This document shows, in pieces, positions 16,225-24,330 of a stretch of DNA of 64,000 nt (the first letter of the stretch is position 1; each line of letters starts with the position of its first letter). This stretch comes from JANQSP01 sp965237565 (GTDB taxonomy: Bacteria; Bdellovibrionota; Bdellovibrionia; Bdellovibrionales; UBA1609). Under the pieces are notes generated by a model, which worked only from the letters and a program-made list of their open reading frames with translations, was not told the origin of the DNA and did no database searches. Both the position numbers and the translations under genes were made by a program. The stretch covers positions 682,001-746,000 of the forward strand of contig OZ250145.1 of the NCBI GenBank assembly GCA_965237565.1, read 5' to 3'.

Positions 16225-16647
16225 ATGAAAGAGGACACACCGAGAAGATTTATCGTACCGGAAGACAACTATTACTACACCAAAACACATGAATGGATTT
16301 CTTTGGATGATAGAAATATTGTGACAATTGGTATCACTTATTACGCTCAAGATAATTTGGGCGAAATTGTGAGTTGGCGTTTGCCACAAAAAGGACAGAA
16401 TTTTGAAAAAGGGCAAGTGTTTGGATTAGTTGAGAGCAATAAGCATGTCAGTGATTTGTACATTCCCGTCTCAGGTGAAGTGGTTGAAGTCAATGGTAGT
16501 TTGACTCCGGGTTTGATCAGCGATCATCCCATGAGAGAAGGTTGGCTCATTCGCGTTGAGATGAGCCGAGAAGGAGACCTTGCTCATTTGCTCGATCCAG
16601 CTACTTATAGAAAACTGATTGAAGAAGAAGTAAAAAGTTTGGAATGA
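16225..16647 (+). CDS. gcvH: Glycine cleavage system H protein
   Basis: Lipoyl carrier that shuttles the aminomethyl group between GcvP, GcvT and the dihydrolipoamide dehydrogenase. 140 residues with the H-protein fold: KTHEWISLDDRNIVTIGIT at the start, then GEIVSWRLPQKGQ, and the lipoylation site VESNKHVSDLYIPVSGEV with Lys near residue 73. The C-terminus is slightly longer than usual and acidic/basic (EEEVKSLE). AGGAGAAG sits upstream of the ATG. It follows gcvT by 26 bp, so it should be co-transcribed, and tRNA-Leu follows 9 bp later. Confidence 0.95.
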   Translation: MKEDTPRRFIVPEDNYYYTKTHEWISLDDRNIVTIGITYYAQDNLGEIVSWRLPQKGQNFEKGQVFGLVESNKHVSDLYIPVSGEVVEVNGSLTPGLISDHPMREGWLIRVEMSREGDLAHLLDPATYRKLIEEEVKSLE

Positions 16648-16656
16648 GAACCAAAG

Positions 16657-16741
16657 GCCCGGCTGGCGGAATTGGTAGACGCGCATGACTTAGGATCATG
16701 TCTCTAAAGGGGTGGGGGTTCAAGTCCCTCGCCGGGCACCA
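16657..16741 (+). tRNA. tRNA-Leu(UAG)
   Basis: Acceptor GCCCGGC pairs with GCCGGGC, followed by discriminator A and an encoded CCA. The anticodon stem CATGA/TCATG encloses the loop CTTAGGA, giving anticodon UAG. A long variable arm fits Leu. It follows gcvH by 9 bp. Its last six bases start the 38-bp direct repeat that bounds the adjacent island. Confidence 0.95.
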
Positions 16742-16773
16742 TTGCTATACTAATGATTGTGAAGTTTTGTTTT
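16736..16773 (+). repeat. 38-bp direct repeat, tRNA-proximal copy (putative att)
   Basis: GCACCATTGCTATACTAATG...TTTT, beginning in the tRNA-Leu 3' end. Identical over 38 bases to 20663-20700. Confidence 0.9.
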
Positions 16774-16800
16774 AACATTTTGTGCAGAATTTAGCAGTAT

Positions 16801-19464
16801 CTAAGGTAAGATATTTCTTCTTCTTTTTTTTTCTTGTACATATTTATCATACAAGTCTTTGTATTCATTAATTTCTTTTTTAAGCATATCAGGCGCAATA
16901 GAAAAGGCATCTGTATCTGTTTGTAAATGGCCTGAAATATTTTTGGAAAGGTCTGCTAATTTAGAAGAAATTTTATCTAAAATTTCGGCTGGAGCGTAAA
17001 TTTCATTAATTGCATTATATTTAATTCTTCGGTCAAATCTAATTATTACTTTGTTTAAAACTTTCACAATAAAAAATGCTTCATAGCTTGTTCTTAATGC
17101 ACTGACACCCTCTCTCAGAAAACGTTTTCTTTCCATTGGATTGTTTTCTTTCTCAGCTTTTTCTAGGCATTTTTTTGCAATATCTGGTTGGACATAGTCG
17201 CTTTCAAAATCGCTCTTGCAGTTTTTGTTAACTATACCAACATCATTGATACCATTACTACTTATCCAGTGGTGTATAATGGAAATATGTTTTTCTAAAG
17301 TTTCATTTACCAAATCATAAAGAAATGCCAAATCGTGAGTAAATACAATAATTTGACGTGAGCAAGATTCTTGAACTAGTTTTCGAGCAATAAGTTCTTT
17401 TCTTTCATGATCTTGTGAAGCAACAGGATCATCAAAAATCAGCCCGCCGTTTATTTTAGAAATCTTTGCATCTGTAAAAAAATCTGCTAGAGCGACGGCT
17501 CGTTGCTCTCCCTCACTAAGAACATTACTAAGTTTATCGCTACTACCTATAGTATAAGAACGCTTGGCCTCACCTACTACACCAATTTGCTTTAATGCAG
17601 GATTTGTAATATGTAATTCTGAACATTCTTTTTTAAATTGTTCTCGATATGAATTGGTAACATACTTTTTATATAGTTTTTTTGAAAAAATGGTGATTGT
17701 ATTTGTACAAATTTTATTTTGAGCTTTTTCACATTTTTGTATCCATATTGTATTAGTTGCAAAGCTTTCAATTTCGGGAAGTAATCCGTTTAGAATTTTC
17801 TTATGTTTTAAATTTACGATTTGAGTATCCAGCTCTCTCTTTTTTTTCTCAATATCACTCAAATTGAAAGATTCTTTTTCTTTTTCTAGAGTCTTATTAA
17901 GAATTGTCCAATCAACTTTAAAATGTTTTAAACCCAGATCATACCAATTTTTGTTTTTGAGATTTTTAATGAGAGCATCTTTTAATTGAAAATAATATGA
18001 TAAAGCTTTTTTAATTGTAGTACAGGAAATATTTCCGCTTTCTTTCTCGAGAAGCCAAGTCATTGCATTATTCTTTGAATCTAAATTCAAAATTTCTAAA
18101 GATTGAAACTTATTAATTAATTCTGTTATCTTTTTATCAAGCTTTTTCAATTCTTCTTCTTTTTCACTTTTTAAATATATTTCATAATTTTTAATTAATT
18201 TTGATGCGGCAAGAGTTAAATTTTGACGGCAATAAGGACAAAGATCACCCTCATTCCATGAGCTTTCTTGTAAATTTAAAAACTCTTTGCCTGCATTGAT
18301 GAATTTTTTCCAAGCTTCACTACCTATATCTTTAAATCTTAAGTCCTTAAACTTTTGTATACCTGAATTACTAATTTCAAAAAGTAATGTTTTTTTGTGT
18401 TCAATTCGTTTTTTTACTTTTTTCATATCGTCTTGTGAAAAAATTAAAGACATCTTTTCCAAATGATTTTTGATTTCTTCAATCTCATCTGTAATATCTT
18501 GGTTAAGTTTCTTTTTTTTGACAAGATCATCTACTTTTAGGTGAGCCAACTCCTTATCTGTTTTATTGAGTAATTCCTCATCTTTTTTGTTAAAATTCCC
18601 CAGTTCTTTAATATTTTGAAAATCACTATCAGCACCTAATTTAGTAACAGCAAGTTTGATTTCAGAATTTTCTGAAAAGTACATATAAAAAGTATTCTTA
18701 TTATTCTGCTTCTCTGTATCGATTGAATTTTGAATATATTTCTTTACATCTGAAACTAAAGAAGCAAGATTTTTTAAAAAATCAAATCCCCTTGGAGTGA
18801 CATGCAATTCATTATTTGAGTCAATATGGACCTTAACTGCCTTTGAATCAAAAGTTGTATATTGTTTGAATTCATTTGAATTTGTTTCATCTGGATATTT
18901 TCGATTGTATTGTTCACCCTTATCATTTTTAAAAGTAAATACCGCTTCAGGATTCCCTGATCGACTTGAATCAAAAACATTACCTATTACGTTAATATCA
19001 CCTCTAGAAATAAAAGCATCATTCATCACTCTAGCATAGCTGGATTTTCCAGATCCGGTTGCTCCAAAAATAACGGTAATGCCTACTTCATTTATAGGTA
19101 AAGTTTGATTTTCACGCACAGCTGCAATATTCTTTAAATTTGATATAGAAACAAGCTTGCTTATCCTATTGTTTGTTTTTTGATCTGAATTTATGGTCGT
19201 AGGAATTGGTAGCTCTATCTCTTCCAATGGCTCCGGTAAAAGATTATTTTTAGATAAAAAATAATGACCGGCTTTCTCAATAGCTTCTTTTCTATTCGAA
19301 GCTGTTGATGGTTTTATTAAAAATGCAGAAAGATACCTCTGCCAATAAGGAAGATTTTGTATAAAGTCTAATATATCATTGCGAATCGATCTTCCCAACT
19401 TTCCTTCTCCTAAAAGAATCATCACTTTACTAATGAATAATGGTTCATTTGAACATTTATCCAC
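16801..19464 (-). CDS. RloC/PrrC-like AAA ATPase, putative anticodon nuclease
   Basis: 887 residues. Walker A GATGSGKSS is at ~134-142. Long coiled-coil arms (~290-560) are interrupted by a C-x-x-C zinc hook, CPYC at 409-412. Next come the ABC signature LSEGEQRA at ~649, Walker B GLIFDDPVAS at ~674 and an H-loop His near 710 (FTHD). The C-terminal part contains R791-x3-E795 (RTSYE) and a His at 846 (SGH). This R-x3-E plus His arrangement is that of the PrrC/RloC tRNA anticodon nuclease, which cuts tRNA on phage restriction alleviation. Match to the nuclease triad is by eye. The GTG start at 19464 directly follows a TGA of an upstream remnant; the next ATG is 14 codons in. COG4694-type family. 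Confidence 0.75.
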   Translation of the reverse strand: MDKCSNEPLFISKVMILLGEGKLGRSIRNDILDFIQNLPYWQRYLSAFLIKPSTASNRKEAIEKAGHYFLSKNNLLPEPLEEIELPIPTTINSDQKTNNRISKLVSISNLKNIAAVRENQTLPINEVGITVIFGATGSGKSSYARVMNDAFISRGDINVIGNVFDSSRSGNPEAVFTFKNDKGEQYNRKYPDETNSNEFKQYTTFDSKAVKVHIDSNNELHVTPRGFDFLKNLASLVSDVKKYIQNSIDTEKQNNKNTFYMYFSENSEIKLAVTKLGADSDFQNIKELGNFNKKDEELLNKTDKELAHLKVDDLVKKKKLNQDITDEIEEIKNHLEKMSLIFSQDDMKKVKKRIEHKKTLLFEISNSGIQKFKDLRFKDIGSEAWKKFINAGKEFLNLQESSWNEGDLCPYCRQNLTLAASKLIKNYEIYLKSEKEEELKKLDKKITELINKFQSLEILNLDSKNNAMTWLLEKESGNISCTTIKKALSYYFQLKDALIKNLKNKNWYDLGLKHFKVDWTILNKTLEKEKESFNLSDIEKKKRELDTQIVNLKHKKILNGLLPEIESFATNTIWIQKCEKAQNKICTNTITIFSKKLYKKYVTNSYREQFKKECSELHITNPALKQIGVVGEAKRSYTIGSSDKLSNVLSEGEQRAVALADFFTDAKISKINGGLIFDDPVASQDHERKELIARKLVQESCSRQIIVFTHDLAFLYDLVNETLEKHISIIHHWISSNGINDVGIVNKNCKSDFESDYVQPDIAKKCLEKAEKENNPMERKRFLREGVSALRTSYEAFFIVKVLNKVIIRFDRRIKYNAINEIYAPAEILDKISSKLADLSKNISGHLQTDTDAFSIAPDMLKKEINEYKDLYDKYVQEKKRRRNILP

Positions 19465-19577
19465 TCACAAAGTGAGCAAGGTGGTTTCGATTTCCTCAAT
19501 GTCAAGGTATTAAGTTTCACCAATTGATCTTTATCCGGCTTAAACTTATTTTCACTGAGCTTCTCTGTCTCGTCTTT
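19465..19577 (-). pseudogene. Decayed gene remnant upstream of the ATPase
   Basis: Reading on the minus strand after an in-frame TAA, codons give KDETEKLSENKFKPDKDQLV then KLNTL, and after a one-base frame change DIEEIETTLLTL-stop. The TGA abuts the GTG of the ATPase gene. The composition is coding-like, as for a C-terminal fragment of a former partner gene, perhaps a restriction specificity or methylase subunit as in prrC/rloC loci, but no family is identified. The frame change is inferred. Confidence 0.35.
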
Positions 19578-19701
19578 TTAGTCCTAAGAACCTGTTGTAT
19601 ATAGTTTTTCAAAATAATATTTTGTATCATTATAAAACACTTTTAAGATTTTATCTTGTTCATATCTCAAATGTGCTAGGATTATATTCTTGGAGGGTGT
19701 T

Positions 19702-19977
19702 ATGAAAATTTTGTTATTATCATTTGTTATTTTAGCTTTTCTTCCTTTAAATTCAATGGCAGGGAATTGCGATTATTCTTGGCAGACTGACTCTGCTGGC
19801 AGAAGCTGTGGAGGAAGAGCTGCCAATGTAAGACCGGGAGGGAAGCTTGGTGGGGATGGTCGATATAGAGACTCTTATCAAAGACAAAGAATCTATGGCC
19901 CTAACAATGATATATATGATGATGGTATGGATGAAGGATTATATGATGATATGGATGAAGGATTATATGAATACTGA
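19702..19977 (+). CDS. Small secreted Gly/Arg-rich protein with acidic repeat tail
   Basis: 91 residues from the ATG at 19702, which has a strong GGAGGGTG site. The signal peptide MKILLLSFVILAFLPLNSMA is followed by CDYSWQTDSAGRSCGGRAAN, with two or more cysteines, a Gly/Arg-rich stretch, and a C-terminal near-duplicate DDGMDEGLYDDMDEGLYEY. The SWQTDSAGR.CGGRAA.V.PGG motif recurs in small secreted proteins of many bacteria, function unknown to me. It lies inside the tRNA-Leu island and is followed by a decayed gene. Could be an independent cargo gene. Confidence 0.75.
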   Translation: MKILLLSFVILAFLPLNSMAGNCDYSWQTDSAGRSCGGRAANVRPGGKLGGDGRYRDSYQRQRIYGPNNDIYDDGMDEGLYDDMDEGLYEY

Positions 19978-20218
19978 ATACTGAAGACAGAGAGAAGCGA
20001 CTTAAAAAGCTTAAAAAACCATTGGATCAGTTTAACAATAATACTTTTTTTTCTTTTAGATGATAAGCTTCGTGAGCAAAAAAAACGGGGTTAGATATCG
20101 CTGAAAACTTAGATCAAGATCAGCTTCCTCATATAGTGAGTAACAGCTTTCAAAATCCAAAATTTCAAAAAAAATGGGAACTTACCTTCTTCCAAAAACT
20201 TTAATCGAATTAGAATGA
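19974..20218 (+). pseudogene. Frameshifted gene remnant upstream of HamA-like fragment
   Basis: Three plus frames carry consecutive coding-like pieces: EDREKRLKKLKKPLDQFNNN, then FLLDDKLREQKK, then TGLDIAENLDQDQLPHIVSN and on, then MGTYLLPKTLIELE-stop. The frame changes coincide with homopolymer runs (T-run near 20044-20052, A8 at 20078-20085 and A8 at 20167-20174). Its TGA overlaps the next gene's ATG (ATGA), as in an operon. Product unknown. Confidence 0.4.
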
Positions 20219-20604
20219 TAATAAATAAGCATATTAAACAACTTAAAAAATCAAATCGCAAATATAAAACTCAAAATGGAAAAAACATAGATGTGTTTGA
20301 AATAGTTATCCCCGAAAATGAAAGTTTAATTTTATCATGGGCTAAACATTTTAGAGAACAGTATTGTAACGATAATGAACTTGATGAATTAGTAAATGGA
20401 ACTGAATATAAAAATGATAAAGGAAAGTATTTAGAGGAGAAGTGGTTTCCATCGATGATTAATCCAGGGCCAAGTATTCTATCTGGTGATTTTGGGGAAA
20501 TTCTTCTTGCAGACTACCTTGAATTTACCAAAAAGTTTTGGGTTCCAAGAAATCGCATAAATCATAAAGCTATTCCGATTTCAGGGCCTCGGTTTCCTCT
20601 GTAA
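20215..20604 (+). pseudogene. Truncated HamA-like (DUF1837) defence protein fragment
   Basis: 129 residues. The N-terminal part has ILSWAKHFREQYCNDNELDEL and then SGDFGEILLADYLEF...FWVPRNRINHK. The GEILLADYLE..FWVPR pattern resembles the HamA/DUF1837 family (Hachiman anti-phage system nuclease subunit), where it is followed by a catalytic region carrying K-GTDV-type residues. Here the frame ends shortly after (AIPISGPRFPL-stop), about 60 bp before the distal 38-bp repeat, so the catalytic half is missing. This fits truncation at the island edge. It starts by ATGA overlap with the preceding remnant. The family match is by eye and moderate. Confidence 0.5.
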
Positions 20605-20662
20605 ATCCAGCAGTTTTTGAGTTAACCTCTATGATTGCGGTTCTAAACTTACCTACTAGGGC

Positions 20663-20700
20663 GCACCATTGCTATACTAATGATTGTGAAGTTTTGTTTT
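20663..20700 (+). repeat. 38-bp direct repeat, distal copy (putative att)
   Basis: Perfect copy of 16736-16773, marking the far end of the island next to the BCCT transporter gene. Confidence 0.9.
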
Positions 20701-20714
20701 TTAGGTAGTGAGAG

Positions 20715-22220
20715 CTATGGTGGGTTGAGATTCCTTGCTCGGGCATGAGAGTCTTGACGAAGCTCCTTCAACAAACTCCATGACATGAGAAATATGAGGA
20801 TCATAAAAGGAAAGGCACTGATGATGACTAGCAACTCTAAGGATTTGATTCCTCCAGTGAGAATCAACATTGCTGCAATGAGACCCTCTAAAAAGGACCA
20901 ATAAATTTTTTGATAAGGATGAGGCGAAGCTTTCTGGCTGGCTATTTTGTGAATGACATAAGAAGCCGAATCGGAAGAAGTAATAAAAAAAACAATGATC
21001 GCAAACAAAGTGATATAAGAAATCAATTGTGAAAAAGGAAAAAATTCGAGAAATTTGAAAATAATAACAGCATATTCTGTTTTTAAAAGAGGTTTGAGAT
21101 TCATGAGATCATGAAGGTGATAATAAATAACTGATCCTCCAAAGACGGTAAACCAAAGAAAGGATAATAGACTTGGGATGAGTAAAACACCTATAACAAA
21201 TTCTTTGATTGTTCTTCCTTCAGAAATACGTGCAATAAAGACCCCAACAAAAGGAGCCCAAGCAATCCACCAAGCCCAGTAAAGTATCGTCCACTTAGAT
21301 CGCCACTCGACGGAGCCCAAACTTTCTACCCAAGTCATACTAGCTACGAGATTTTGTAGATAGGCACCTGTTTGTTCTACAAAAGAGTTTAGGATAAAGC
21401 TGGTGGGACCCATAAATAAAATGAACAAAAGCATAAATGAACACATAAGAATGTTGAGTTGGCTTAGACGCAAAATCCCTCGATTCAGACCCGAAACGAT
21501 AGAAATTGTCGCTCCTATCGTAATCAAGCCGATCAAAAAAGCTTGGAAGCCGGGAGAAAAAGGTAGATGAAACATTTCATGGAGGCCGGCATTGAGTTGT
21601 AAAGAACCGCGTCCTAAAGAAGTCGCCACTCCAAACAAAGTACATACAATAGTTATAATATCTATAGATTTTCCAATAGGACCGTAAATTTTTTCTTTTA
21701 TTAAAGGATAAAATACAGAAGAAAAACGAAAAGGTAATTGTTTATAGAAATAAAAATAAGAAATAGCTAAACCAACAAGTGTGTAGATCGCCCATCCAGA
21801 AAATCCCCAATGTAAAAAGGTAAGTTGGAAAGCTAGCGACATAGATGGCTTTGTTTGAAGCGGAGAGAAAAAGTAATGATAGAGAGGTTCATAGACACTT
21901 GAAAAAAGAAGACCCGTTCCCATCCCAGCACTGAACAACATAGCAAACCAAGAAAAAAAACTGTATTTTGGTAAAGCGTTTTGGTCTTTGCTCAGGCGAA
22001 AATTTCTATAAGGACCAAAAGCAAAATAAAGACATAAAAGAAGAAAGGAAAAAATAGATAAAACATAAAGCCAAGAAAAAGCAGTCATAAAAGTGTTTTG
22101 AATCCATGATAAGAAACTAAAGAAAGTGTCAGGAAAAATAAGAATGCAAGATAAAGTGATCGCAATGACTAAAGAAGATCCAATGAATACAAAATTGATG
22201 GGGTCTTTTTTCATAAGCAT
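20715..22220 (-). CDS. BCCT family compatible-solute transporter
   Basis: 501 residues with about 12 membrane helices. Family motifs are seen: AMLFSAGMGTGLLFSSVYEPL, and the signature YWAWWIAWAPFVGVFIARISEGRTIKEF. BCCT carriers (BetP, OpuD, BetT) import betaine, choline or carnitine with Na+ or H+. The short N- and C-terminal tails lack the long osmosensing extensions of BetP, so the substrate is not clear. It begins just inside the tRNA-Leu island edge at 20700, so its 3' end abuts the distal repeat and may be the original neighbour of the tRNA. The start at 22220 (ATG-CTT-ATG) has no strong ribosome site. Confidence 0.9.
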   Translation of the reverse strand: MLMKKDPINFVFIGSSLVIAITLSCILIFPDTFFSFLSWIQNTFMTAFSWLYVLSIFSFLLLCLYFAFGPYRNFRLSKDQNALPKYSFFSWFAMLFSAGMGTGLLFSSVYEPLYHYFFSPLQTKPSMSLAFQLTFLHWGFSGWAIYTLVGLAISYFYFYKQLPFRFSSVFYPLIKEKIYGPIGKSIDIITIVCTLFGVATSLGRGSLQLNAGLHEMFHLPFSPGFQAFLIGLITIGATISIVSGLNRGILRLSQLNILMCSFMLLFILFMGPTSFILNSFVEQTGAYLQNLVASMTWVESLGSVEWRSKWTILYWAWWIAWAPFVGVFIARISEGRTIKEFVIGVLLIPSLLSFLWFTVFGGSVIYYHLHDLMNLKPLLKTEYAVIIFKFLEFFPFSQLISYITLFAIIVFFITSSDSASYVIHKIASQKASPHPYQKIYWSFLEGLIAAMLILTGGIKSLELLVIISAFPFMILIFLMSWSLLKELRQDSHARARNLNPP

Positions 22221-22366
22221 TGGGTATATTATTAAGTTATTTTCCTTTTATTGATCAAGGATTTATTGCATCGAAATGGGAATTATTTTGTATTTTTTAT
22301 TATATAACTGCTTATTTTTTCTATATTAATGTTGTTTTATATTCATTTTTGCTTAAAAATTTAAGT

Positions 22367-22939
22367 ATGGCATCTTTTCGATCTCGCTATCTGCTTCTAG
22401 GACTATTCATTATAAATCTATCGGCTGTTGCAAAAGACAGATATTATTGTGATTTTCCTTTAAATCTTTCGAGTATTTATTTTGATCGAATTATTTTTAT
22501 TTCTGATACAAAATCAGGTCGAGTCGTTGGTATTGATGGAACGGAGTTTGGTGGAAAAGCAGAATCAGTTCTAAAAACTTATGATGAAGGAGATAGAATA
22601 ATCAGCGTTTATGAAAGAGATTTTCCCAAAATTAGCAAAAGTGAAGGTAGAAATTTTATTTTATTTATATTTGATTTATCGAATGAGATTTTCTATCGTT
22701 CTTATGCCTATCACATGAGTCCTGACAGATTCAAAAAAGCTTATCATAAATCTCCAGAGGAGTATTTTGTTTTTGTAAATCGTAATCCAGAATTAATTAA
22801 ATACTTGCCTGCAATTGAAAGACCAAATCAGTTTGCGCATGTCTTTATCAAAACAAAATACCCTTGCTATCCTATAAATTACCTTGAGTACATAATAAAA
22901 TCTTCATTTATACTTTTTTCAAAAATTCTAGCAGGTTAA
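22367..22939 (+). CDS. Secreted protein of unknown function
   Basis: 190 residues from the ATG at 22367 (MASFRSRYLLLGLFIINLSA), which gives a normal signal peptide ending near AVAKD. The open frame runs back to 22220, but those extra 49 residues are hydrophobic and would place the signal peptide inside. The mature part has four cysteines (RYYC, PCY) and mixed alpha/beta content; no domain is recognised. It lies between the divergent BCCT gene and the convergent DUF2330 gene. AT-rich like its neighbours. Confidence 0.6.
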   Translation: MASFRSRYLLLGLFIINLSAVAKDRYYCDFPLNLSSIYFDRIIFISDTKSGRVVGIDGTEFGGKAESVLKTYDEGDRIISVYERDFPKISKSEGRNFILFIFDLSNEIFYRSYAYHMSPDRFKKAYHKSPEEYFVFVNRNPELIKYLPAIERPNQFAHVFIKTKYPCYPINYLEYIIKSSFILFSKILAG

Positions 22940-22968
22940 ATCTTAATAACTCATACTTATTATTCGTC

Positions 22969-24330
22969 TCAGTGCCAAAGGTTTTTCCACCAAGGTTCAT
23001 TTTTAGATTTTTTGAGGTTCATTTTTTTTCTAATCTCACTGAGTTTCCAGCCTGTCAGACGTGCCAAACTCTGAGCTTCTATGTTTCGGCGATTCTTTAA
23101 AGACTGAAAGTATTGGCTAGCTTTTTCACACTTTTTTGGTGATCCTTTCCAAGGGTGTCGAATGACATATCGGCCTTGGAAATTTTTTTTGTCATCTGTT
23201 TCATGGAATATTAGATCTTCAGGAAAAGTCTCTTTTGTGTAGCGTAGATGAAGACGAGTCACTTTCACCGGAACAGACATTCCGAACGGTATCCCCATCA
23301 TTGGCTTTCCGCGCTTTTTGAATTTCTCTTGATCATTGTCGAACCAAAAAACACCCAACTCTTGCAATTCATCTCTTGTCAAAGGGTTAGTTGCACAGGG
23401 ATCACACCATCCCATGTCCCAAAAATATTCCATAAAAATCGTTCTCATTTCTTCTTTTTTTACTTGGTTATTAAATAAAGAAACATAGAAATTCTCAAAT
23501 TCACCTTTCACATAGGCTGGAATGTCCACATTTGAAGGAATTTTTATTGTAGGATAATTGGTTGTTTCTACCCGACCATTCTTAGTAAGCATATAAATAA
23601 AAAGTTCTTGAGGTCCATTTGCATTGATTAAACCCAAGCGGATGGGGAGCATGAATTTTTCTGATTTAAAGGCAAATTGAAGAGGCCGTAAATTATTGGA
23701 CCCTGCTTTGATTTGTTCTTTGATGTTAACTTTAGCGACAAAAAATTTCATGTTTTGTTTGATATAGGGTTTTAAAGCTTGGCTTGTTCCCTCAGGGATG
23801 GAGTATTGATTTTGTCTTAGCCATGTTTCTAATCCATCAGATTCTTTTGCCGAAAGAATGACAATATCATATTCACCGATTGTGAAACTTTCTTCCACTT
23901 TCACACCTAATGCAGAAAGAGGAGCCATTGATTTTTCAGTGAGAGAGGGTGCTTGATGACTCCTAGCCTTGAACATGATTACGTTTTTTTGACAAGGGTC
24001 TTTGTCAAAATATTCAACCAATCGAGGGGACGTGAAAGAATCGATTCTATCAAAAAGTTTTTTATCTCCTATGTGAACTTGTTCTTTTTTTAAAATAGTT
24101 GGAACAGGGACCACTAAAGCAAATTCTCTTAAAGGACCTTCGTAGTCATTCATCATACTAAGGATCGTTTTATTTTCATGGCGTACAAGAATTACCTTAG
24201 AAGCGTTATTAAAAAGATTGGCATCCGCTTTTCCTACGTAAAAACCACAGAAGCCGTAAGCCAAATCACTTGGTGCCAAAAATAAAATGAATGAAAAAAG
24301 AACAGTAGTTAGAAAATACATCAATTTCAT
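22969..24330 (-). CDS. DUF2330 family secreted protein
   Basis: 453 residues with a signal peptide (cleaved near AYG). The N-terminus FCGFYVGKADANLFNNASKV and MNDYEGPLREFALVVPVPT are DUF2330 hallmarks, and the rest follows that family (cysteines near 110, 320 and 400). It overlaps the preceding RnfD-like gene by one base (TAATG), so the two are translationally coupled. DUF2330 proteins are often paired with RnfD-like integral membrane proteins in bacteria; their biochemical role is unknown. Located in the AT-rich accessory block with no other redox genes nearby. Confidence 0.88.
   Translation of the reverse strand: MKLMYFLTTVLFSFILFLAPSDLAYGFCGFYVGKADANLFNNASKVILVRHENKTILSMMNDYEGPLREFALVVPVPTILKKEQVHIGDKKLFDRIDSFTSPRLVEYFDKDPCQKNVIMFKARSHQAPSLTEKSMAPLSALGVKVEESFTIGEYDIVILSAKESDGLETWLRQNQYSIPEGTSQALKPYIKQNMKFFVAKVNIKEQIKAGSNNLRPLQFAFKSEKFMLPIRLGLINANGPQELFIYMLTKNGRVETTNYPTIKIPSNVDIPAYVKGEFENFYVSLFNNQVKKEEMRTIFMEYFWDMGWCDPCATNPLTRDELQELGVFWFDNDQEKFKKRGKPMMGIPFGMSVPVKVTRLHLRYTKETFPEDLIFHETDDKKNFQGRYVIRHPWKGSPKKCEKASQYFQSLKNRRNIEAQSLARLTGWKLSEIRKKMNLKKSKNEPWWKNLWH

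Larger units (their letters stand above)
16736..20700. mobile_element. Small tRNA-Leu-associated genomic island, decayed
   Basis: About 3.9 kb between two perfect 38-bp direct repeats, the first overlapping the tRNA-Leu 3' end; this is the usual footprint of site-specific integration at a tRNA gene. Contents: a RloC/PrrC-like ATPase (minus), remnants of an upstream gene, a small secreted protein (plus), a frameshifted remnant, and a truncated HamA-like gene that stops just before the distal repeat. No integrase is visible, so it is either a remnant or mobilised in trans. The interior looks more AT-rich than folD-gcvTH. Confidence 0.75.
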
